From: an uncultured Oscillibacter sp.
GTDB taxonomy: Bacteria > Bacillota > Clostridia > Oscillospirales > Oscillospiraceae
Length of the DNA stretch: 9,324 nucleotides
NCBI GenBank assembly: GCA_902476875.1
Contig: CABSFC010000104.1
Coordinates: 1 to 9,324 of the forward strand
Direction: 5' to 3'
Part shown: in pieces, positions 5,641 to 9,324 of the stretch
Numbering within the stretch: the stretch's first letter is position 1
Layout: every line of letters begins with the position of its first letter
Notes under the pieces: generated by a model
The model's input: the letters and a program-made list of their open reading frames with translations, nothing else
Told to the model about the DNA's origin: nothing
The model's database searches: none
Position numbers and translations under genes: made by a program

Positions 5641-8298
5641 ATGAAGAGACTGGTCATAGGCGTCATGGCCCACGTGGACGCGGGGAAGACGACCCTGTCC
5701 GAGGCGCTGCTGTACTGCGGCGGCGCCATCCGCCGTCTGGGCCGTGTGGACCACCGGGACGCCTTTCTGGACACCGACGCCATCGAGCGGGAGCGGGGCA
5801 TCACCATCTTCTCCAAACAGGCGGTGCTGCCGCTGGGAGAGACCGAGGTGACGCTGCTGGACACCCCCGGCCACGTGGATTTCTCCGCCGAGACGGAACG
5901 GACGCTGCGGGTGCTGGACTGCGCCGTCCTGGTCATCAGCGGGACCGACGGCGTGCAGGGCCACACCCGGACGCTGTGGCGGCTGCTGGAGCGGTACGGC
6001 GTGCCGGTGTTCCTGTTCGTCAACAAGATGGACCTGGCGGGAGCCGACCGGGCCGCCCTGCTGGCGGCGCTGAAGCGCCAGCTGGATGGCGGCTGCGTGG
6101 ACTTCGGCGACGCCCCGGATGCCCTGCGGGAGGAGGCCGCCGTCTGTGACGAGGCGGTCCTGGAGCGGTATCTGGAGACCGGGGAGGTCTCCGACGGCGA
6201 CATCTCCCGCATGATCGGGGCGCGGAAGCTCTTCCCCTGCTTCTTCGGCTCCGCGCTGAAGCTGGAGGGCGTGGACGAATTTCTGGCGGGCCTGGAGCGC
6301 TACGCCCCCATCCCGTCCTATCCGGCGGACTTCGGCGCCCGGGTGTTCAAGATCGCTCGGGACGGCCAGGGGAACCGGCTGACCTACCTGAAGGTCACCG
6401 GCGGCACGCTGCGGGTGAAGGACGTTCTGACCAACCGCCGCCCCGATACCCCGGAGGGCAGGGCCTGGGAGGAAAAGGCGGATCAGCTCCGCGTCTACTC
6501 CGGCGTGAAATTCCGCCCCGTGGAGGAGGCCCCGGCGGGCTCCGTGGTGGCGGTGACGGGCCTGAGCCGCACCGTCCCCGGCGAGGGGCTGGGCTTCGAG
6601 ACCGCCTGGACAGGCCCGGTTTTAGAGCCGGTTTTGACCTACCACGTGGAGCTGACCGACGGCACGGACCCCCACACGGCCCTGCTGCGCCTGCGGCAGC
6701 TGGAAGAGGAGGACCCGCAGCTCCACATCGTCTGGAACGAGAGCGCCCGGGAGATCCACATCCAGCTCATGGGCGAGGTCCAGCTTGAGATCGTCCAGCG
6801 CCTGATTCGGGAGCGCTTCGGCATGGAGGTCGCGTTTGGCGCAGGGGCCATCTGCTATCGGGAGACCATCGCCAACGCGGTGGAGGGCGTCGGCCATTTC
6901 GAGCCCCTGCGGCACTACGCGGAGGTCCACCTTCTGCTGGAGCCCGGCGAACCCGGCAGCGGCCTGCGATTTGATGCGGCCTGCTCAACGGACATTCTGG
7001 ACCTGAACTGGCAGCGGCTGATTTTGACGCACCTGGAGGAGAAGCCACACCTGGGCGTTCTCACCGGGTCCCCCATCACCGACATGAAGATCACCCTGGT
7101 GGCGGGCCGCGCCCACGAAAAGCACACCGAGGGCGGCGACTTCCGCCAGGCCACCTACCGGGCGGTGCGCCAGGGGCTGATGCAGGCCGAGAGCATCCTG
7201 CTGGAGCCCTGGTACGACTTCCGTCTGGAGCTGCCCGCCGACCAGGTGGGCCGGGCCATCAGCGACCTCCAGCGGATGAACGGCGAGACGGCCCCGCCGG
7301 AGACCTTTGGCGACGAGACCGTCCTCACCGGCTCCGCCCCGGTGGCGGCCCTGCGGGACTATGCCCGGGAGGTCACGGCCTACACCCGGGGCCGGGGCCG
7401 CCTGCTGTGCCAGCTGGCGGGCTACCGCCCCTGCGCCAACGCGGCGGAGGTCGTGGAGACCATGGGCTACGACCCGGAGCGGGACGTGGACAACACCCCG
7501 GACTCCGTGTTCTGCGCCCATGGCGGAGGCTATGCGGTCAAATGGGACGAGGTCCCCGCCCATGCCCACGTGGACAGCGGCCTGCGCCTGCGCGCGCCGG
7601 AGCCGGAGGAGGCGGAGGCCGCCCAGCCCCGGCGGGCAAGCGCCTACGCCGGGACCGTGGAGCAGGACCGGGAATTGCAGGCCATCTTCGAGCGGACCTA
7701 CGGCCCCGTGAAGCGGCCCGCCTTCCTCCCGCCCAAAGAGCCGAAGCGGGCGCCGCCGCAGGAGACGGCGGAGAAGCGGGCCATCCGGGAGCAGTTCAGC
7801 GGCCCGGAGTACCTGCTGGTGGACGGCTACAACATCATCTTCGCCTGGGACGAGCTGAAGGCCATCGCCCGGGACAATCTGGACGCCGCCCGGAAGGCCC
7901 TGTGCGACCTGCTGTGCAACTATCAGGGCTTCAAAAAGTGCGTGGTCATCGCGGTGTTTGACGCCTACAAGGTCAAGGGCGGCCTGGGCTCCGTGGAGAA
8001 GTACCACAACATCCACGTGGTCTACACCAGGGAGGCCGAGACGGCGGACGCCTATATCGAGCGGGCCACCTATGAGATCGGCAAAAAGCACCGGGTGAGG
8101 GTGGCCACCTCCGACGGGCCGGAGCAGCTCATCATCCTGGGCCACGGGGCACTGCGGATGTCCGCCTCCAACTTCCGCCAGGAGGTGGAGCGGGTCCAGG
8201 GCCAGATCGCGGAGACCCTGCGGAAGAACAACCAGAGGCAGAAAAGCGGCGCGGTCCGGGCCGCCATGGAAAAGGCGCGGGGCCGGCCGGAGGAGTGA
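5641..8298 (+). CDS. EF-G/TetM-like translational GTPase fused to a YacP/Rae1-like NYN ribonuclease domain
   Basis: This is an 885-residue fusion; TetM-class proteins are about 640 residues. The G domain is complete: AHVDAGKTT (10-18), RGITIFS (52-58), DTPGHVDF (74-81), NKMD (128-131) and FFGSALK (201-207). Domain II follows (about 230-320), then domain III (about 333-400, with MGEVQLEIVQRL), domain IV (about 405-515) and domain V (about 516-600). Residues 600-650 are a C-terminal extension, and about 650-720 a charged, Pro-rich linker. Residues 722-852 form a NYN domain with YLLVDGYN (Asp728, Asn731), VFDAY (Asp774), EAETADAYIE (Glu800, Asp803) and ATSDGPEQ (Asp825), the acidic set expected for a metal-dependent PIN-like nuclease. 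A basic tail ends the protein. The domain IV tip reads RAHEKHTEGGD (490-500) in place of the TetM YSPVS loop, so automatic labels of tetracycline resistance are doubtful. It likely acts at the ribosome as a rescue or mRNA-surveillance factor (inference). GGAG at 5630-5633 supports the start. Confidence 0.9.
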   Translation: MKRLVIGVMAHVDAGKTTLSEALLYCGGAIRRLGRVDHRDAFLDTDAIERERGITIFSKQAVLPLGETEVTLLDTPGHVDFSAETERTLRVLDCAVLVISGTDGVQGHTRTLWRLLERYGVPVFLFVNKMDLAGADRAALLAALKRQLDGGCVDFGDAPDALREEAAVCDEAVLERYLETGEVSDGDISRMIGARKLFPCFFGSALKLEGVDEFLAGLERYAPIPSYPADFGARVFKIARDGQGNRLTYLKVTGGTLRVKDVLTNRRPDTPEGRAWEEKADQLRVYSGVKFRPVEEAPAGSVVAVTGLSRTVPGEGLGFETAWTGPVLEPVLTYHVELTDGTDPHTALLRLRQLEEEDPQLHIVWNESAREIHIQLMGEVQLEIVQRLIRERFGMEVAFGAGAICYRETIANAVEGVGHFEPLRHYAEVHLLLEPGEPGSGLRFDAACSTDILDLNWQRLILTHLEEKPHLGVLTGSPITDMKITLVAGRAHEKHTEGGDFRQATYRAVRQGLMQAESILLEPWYDFRLELPADQVGRAISDLQRMNGETAPPETFGDETVLTGSAPVAALRDYAREVTAYTRGRGRLLCQLAGYRPCANAAEVVETMGYDPERDVDNTPDSVFCAHGGGYAVKWDEVPAHAHVDSGLRLRAPEPEEAEAAQPRRASAYAGTVEQDRELQAIFERTYGPVKRPAFLPPKEPKRAPPQETAEKRAIREQFSGPEYLLVDGYNIIFAWDELKAIARDNLDAARKALCDLLCNYQGFKKCVVIAVFDAYKVKGGLGSVEKYHNIHVVYTREAETADAYIERATYEIGKKHRVRVATSDGPEQLIILGHGALRMSASNFRQEVERVQGQIAETLRKNNQRQKSGAVRAAMEKARGRPEE
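8289..8295 (+). promoter_or_regulatory. Ribosome binding site of the signal peptidase II gene
   Basis: GGAGGAG is embedded in the last codons of the GTPase-nuclease gene and lies 7 nt before the ATG at 8303. The intergenic gap is 4 nt, so translation of the two genes is closely linked. Confidence 0.8.
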
Positions 8299-8302
8299 TA
8301 CC

Positions 8303-8719
8303 ATGCTGACGATCATAACCGCGCTGATAACGCTGGGGGCCTGTACCGCCGCCCGGTGGTATCTGGACCGCACAAGCCGCCGGGAGACGGACTGTCTGGG
8401 CGGCAGGGTGCGCCTGCGGGCGCTGTGGAACAGGGGCGCGGCCTTCGGCCTGCCCATCCCCAAAAGCGCCTTGCCGGCGGCGTCCGCCGCCGTGCTGGGT
8501 TCCATCTGGGCCCGGCGGCGGAGAAGCCCCCTGGGGGCGGGGCTGCTTTTGGGCGGCGGCGCCGGCAATCTGCTGGAGCGGCTGCGGCGGGGGCGGGTGT
8601 ACGATTACGTCCAGTTCCCCCGGGCGCCGGGGCCGCTGAAGCGGTACGTGTTCAACCTGGCGGACTTCGCCATCCTGCTGGGCGGGCTCCTGCTGGCCCT
8701 GCGGCGAAACAGGCGGTGA
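8303..8719 (+). CDS. lspA: Compact signal peptidase II (prolipoprotein signal peptidase) homologue
   Basis: This is a 138-residue membrane protein, shorter than the usual 150-170 for LspA. Signal peptidase II is an aspartyl protease that cleaves lipoprotein signal peptides just before the lipid-modified Cys. The family landmarks are present: NRGAAFGLP (43-51), GGGAGNLLERLRRG (84-97), RVYDYVQF (98-105) and RYVFNLADFAILLG (114-127). The two catalytic aspartates are Asp101 (in YDY) and Asp121 (in NLAD), 20 residues apart as in known LspA proteins. Two features are odd. The family's GNLxDR motif reads GNLLER, with Glu92 replacing the usual Asp. The region between residues 51 and 75 is short, so the second membrane helix is poorly formed. 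It is the last gene of its operon and is followed by a terminator. It could be a second, specialised LspA beside a canonical one elsewhere. Family membership is fairly sure; full activity is not. Confidence 0.8.
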   Translation: MLTIITALITLGACTAARWYLDRTSRRETDCLGGRVRLRALWNRGAAFGLPIPKSALPAASAAVLGSIWARRRRSPLGAGLLLGGGAGNLLERLRRGRVYDYVQFPRAPGPLKRYVFNLADFAILLGGLLLALRRNRR

Positions 8720-8723
8720 TACG

Positions 8724-8750
8724 AAGGGATGCCGACGGGCATCCCTTTTT
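8724..8750 (+). terminator. Intrinsic terminator of the three-gene operon
   Basis: A 10-bp stem, AAGGGATGCC (8724-8733) with GGCATCCCTT (8738-8747), has a 4-nt loop and a run of five T (8746-8750), then CCTTTT. It begins 5 nt after the stop of the signal peptidase II gene. Confidence 0.92.
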
Positions 8751-8780
8751 CCTTTTGCGGGGCGCGGCCTCCGGGCACAG

Positions 8781-8795
8781 CCCTGTATAACAGGG
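8781..8795 (+). repeat. Short hairpin in the leader before the sigma factor gene
   Basis: CCCTGT (8781-8786) and ACAGGG (8790-8795) form a perfect 6-bp stem with a 3-nt loop. It overlaps a TATAAC hexamer (8786-8791) that resembles a -10 box but lacks a matching -35. Its role is unknown. Confidence 0.4.
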
Positions 8796-8879
8796 GGCAA
8801 ACGCCGTTTTTTTGTCTGTTTCAGGGCAACTACAGCTGAAAATTTTCTCTCTCCGCGAAAAAAAACGGCTGTCTGCCCC
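8794..8879. repeat. Large interrupted inverted repeat in the leader of the sigma factor gene
   Basis: GCCGTTTTTTT (8803-8813) is matched by AAAAAAAACGGC (8858-8869), and outside these GGGGCA (8794-8799) is matched by TGCCCC (8874-8879). Together they make a two-part stem with a small internal loop and about 44 nt between the arms. The centre holds the 10-nt palindrome GAAAATTTTC (8838-8847). It could be a structured leader, a transcription-ending element or an operator region. Sequence alone does not decide between these. Confidence 0.5.
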
Positions 8880-8906
8880 GTGTTTGAAGTGAAGGGAGTG
8901 AGGAGC

Positions 8907-9324
8907 GTGGTTCCATTTGGTACCGATGAGACCATCAGCCGCATCGTGAGCGAATACAGCCCCATGCTGCTGCGGCTGGCCTGCACCCGCCTGGATTCCG
9001 CCGCCGACGCGGAGGACGCCGTCCAGGAGGCGTTTTTGAAGCTGCTGACGGCCCGCCCCGCGTTCCGGGACGCGGAGCATGAAAAGGCATGGCTGATCCG
9101 AACCACCCTTCACCGCGCCAGTGATATCCGGCGTCTGGCGGAAAAGCGGAACGTCCCCCTGGAGGCGGCGGCCCAGACCGCCGCGCCGGAGCGGACAGAC
9201 GAGCTTCTCTTCGCCGTCCGCGCTCTGCCGGAGAAATACAGCGCGGTCATCCATCTCTACTATTACGAGGGCTATTCCATCAAAGAGATCGCCCAACTGC
9301 TGGGCGTGCCCGCCCCCACGGCGG
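8907..9324 (+). CDS. ECF-type RNA polymerase sigma factor (3' end outside the window)
   Basis: 139 codons are present and the gene runs off the right edge. Extracytoplasmic-function sigma factors join core RNA polymerase and direct it to a small stress or envelope regulon. Region 2 is seen at about 11-77: a helix around YSPMLLRLACTRL, then DAEDAVQEAFLKLL (34-47) for core binding, and EKAWLIRTTLHRASDIRR (59-76), which matches the -10 recognition segment. Region 4 begins at ALPEKYSAVIHLYYYEGYS (106-124) and continues into the helix-turn-helix IKEIAQLLGVP (125-135); the recognition helix is cut by the window edge. There is no ATG at the expected start. The GTG at 8907 is chosen because GAAGGGAG ends 8 nt upstream, but in-frame GTG codons also occur at 8880, 8889 and 8898. 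An anti-sigma gene would be expected just to the right. Confidence 0.85.
   Translation, partial: MVPFGTDETISRIVSEYSPMLLRLACTRLDSAADAEDAVQEAFLKLLTARPAFRDAEHEKAWLIRTTLHRASDIRRLAEKRNVPLEAAAQTAAPERTDELLFAVRALPEKYSAVIHLYYYEGYSIKEIAQLLGVPAPTA

Noticed and set aside
5641..8298. Calling this gene a tetracycline-resistance ribosomal protection protein
   Set aside because: The GTPase half resembles TetM, but the domain IV tip differs from the YSPVS loop and a nuclease domain is attached. Resistance cannot be claimed from sequence.
6985..8568. Minus-strand open frame of 527 codons antisense to the GTPase-nuclease and lspA genes
   Set aside because: It lies opposite two well-supported genes, has shadow composition, crosses their boundary and shows no motif.
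8755..8791. TATAAC at 8786-8791 as a promoter for the sigma gene
   Set aside because: No -35-like hexamer lies 16-18 nt upstream, and the hexamer is part of a short hairpin.

Overview
The window looks like chromosomal DNA from a GC-rich Gram-positive anaerobe of the Clostridia, most likely an Oscillospiraceae-type gut bacterium. This is an inference from strong GC bias at third codon positions, AGGAGG-type ribosome sites, sigma-A-like promoters, compact operons with hairpin terminators, and the gene families present. No rRNA, tRNA, CRISPR array, insertion sequence or phage gene was seen.

Layout. (1) Positions 3-221 (+) are the C-terminal tail of an unidentified Gly/Ser/Arg/Phe-rich protein, closed by a perfect palindromic terminator. 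(2) 330-1613 (+) is a lipoprotein that appears to carry three OB-fold-like repeats. It converges on a minus-strand pair and shares a bidirectional terminator with it at 1621-1651. (3) The minus-strand pair is prfC (release factor 3, 2118-3698) followed by a GNAT acetyltransferase (1650-2114), 3 nt apart. (4) A 166-nt divergent promoter region (3699-3864) separates prfC from a plus-strand D-2-hydroxyacid dehydrogenase (3865-4800). (5) An extended -10 promoter at 4865-4893 precedes a tight three-gene operon: a membrane acyltransferase of the HGSNAT/DUF1624 type (4923-5639), an 885-residue translational GTPase fused to a YacP/Rae1-like NYN ribonuclease domain (5641-8298), and a compact signal peptidase II homologue (8303-8719). 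A terminator at 8724-8750 closes it. (6) After a 187-nt leader with an unusual inverted repeat, an ECF-type sigma factor gene starts near 8907 and runs off the right edge.

The most interesting object is the GTPase-nuclease fusion. Its first 600 or so residues follow the EF-G/TetM ribosomal-protection architecture, but the domain IV tip does not carry the drug-displacing YSPVS-type loop known from TetM. Its last 165 residues are a nuclease domain related to Rae1, which in Bacillus subtilis cuts mRNA on the ribosome. A single chain that could dock at the A site and carry its own nuclease suggests a ribosome rescue or translation-surveillance factor rather than tetracycline resistance. That role is an inference. 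The same window also encodes RF3, another A-site-associated translational GTPase, on the opposite strand. The remaining genes (lipoprotein, signal peptidase II, membrane acyltransferase, ECF sigma) have cell-envelope themes, but no single pathway ties them together from sequence alone.
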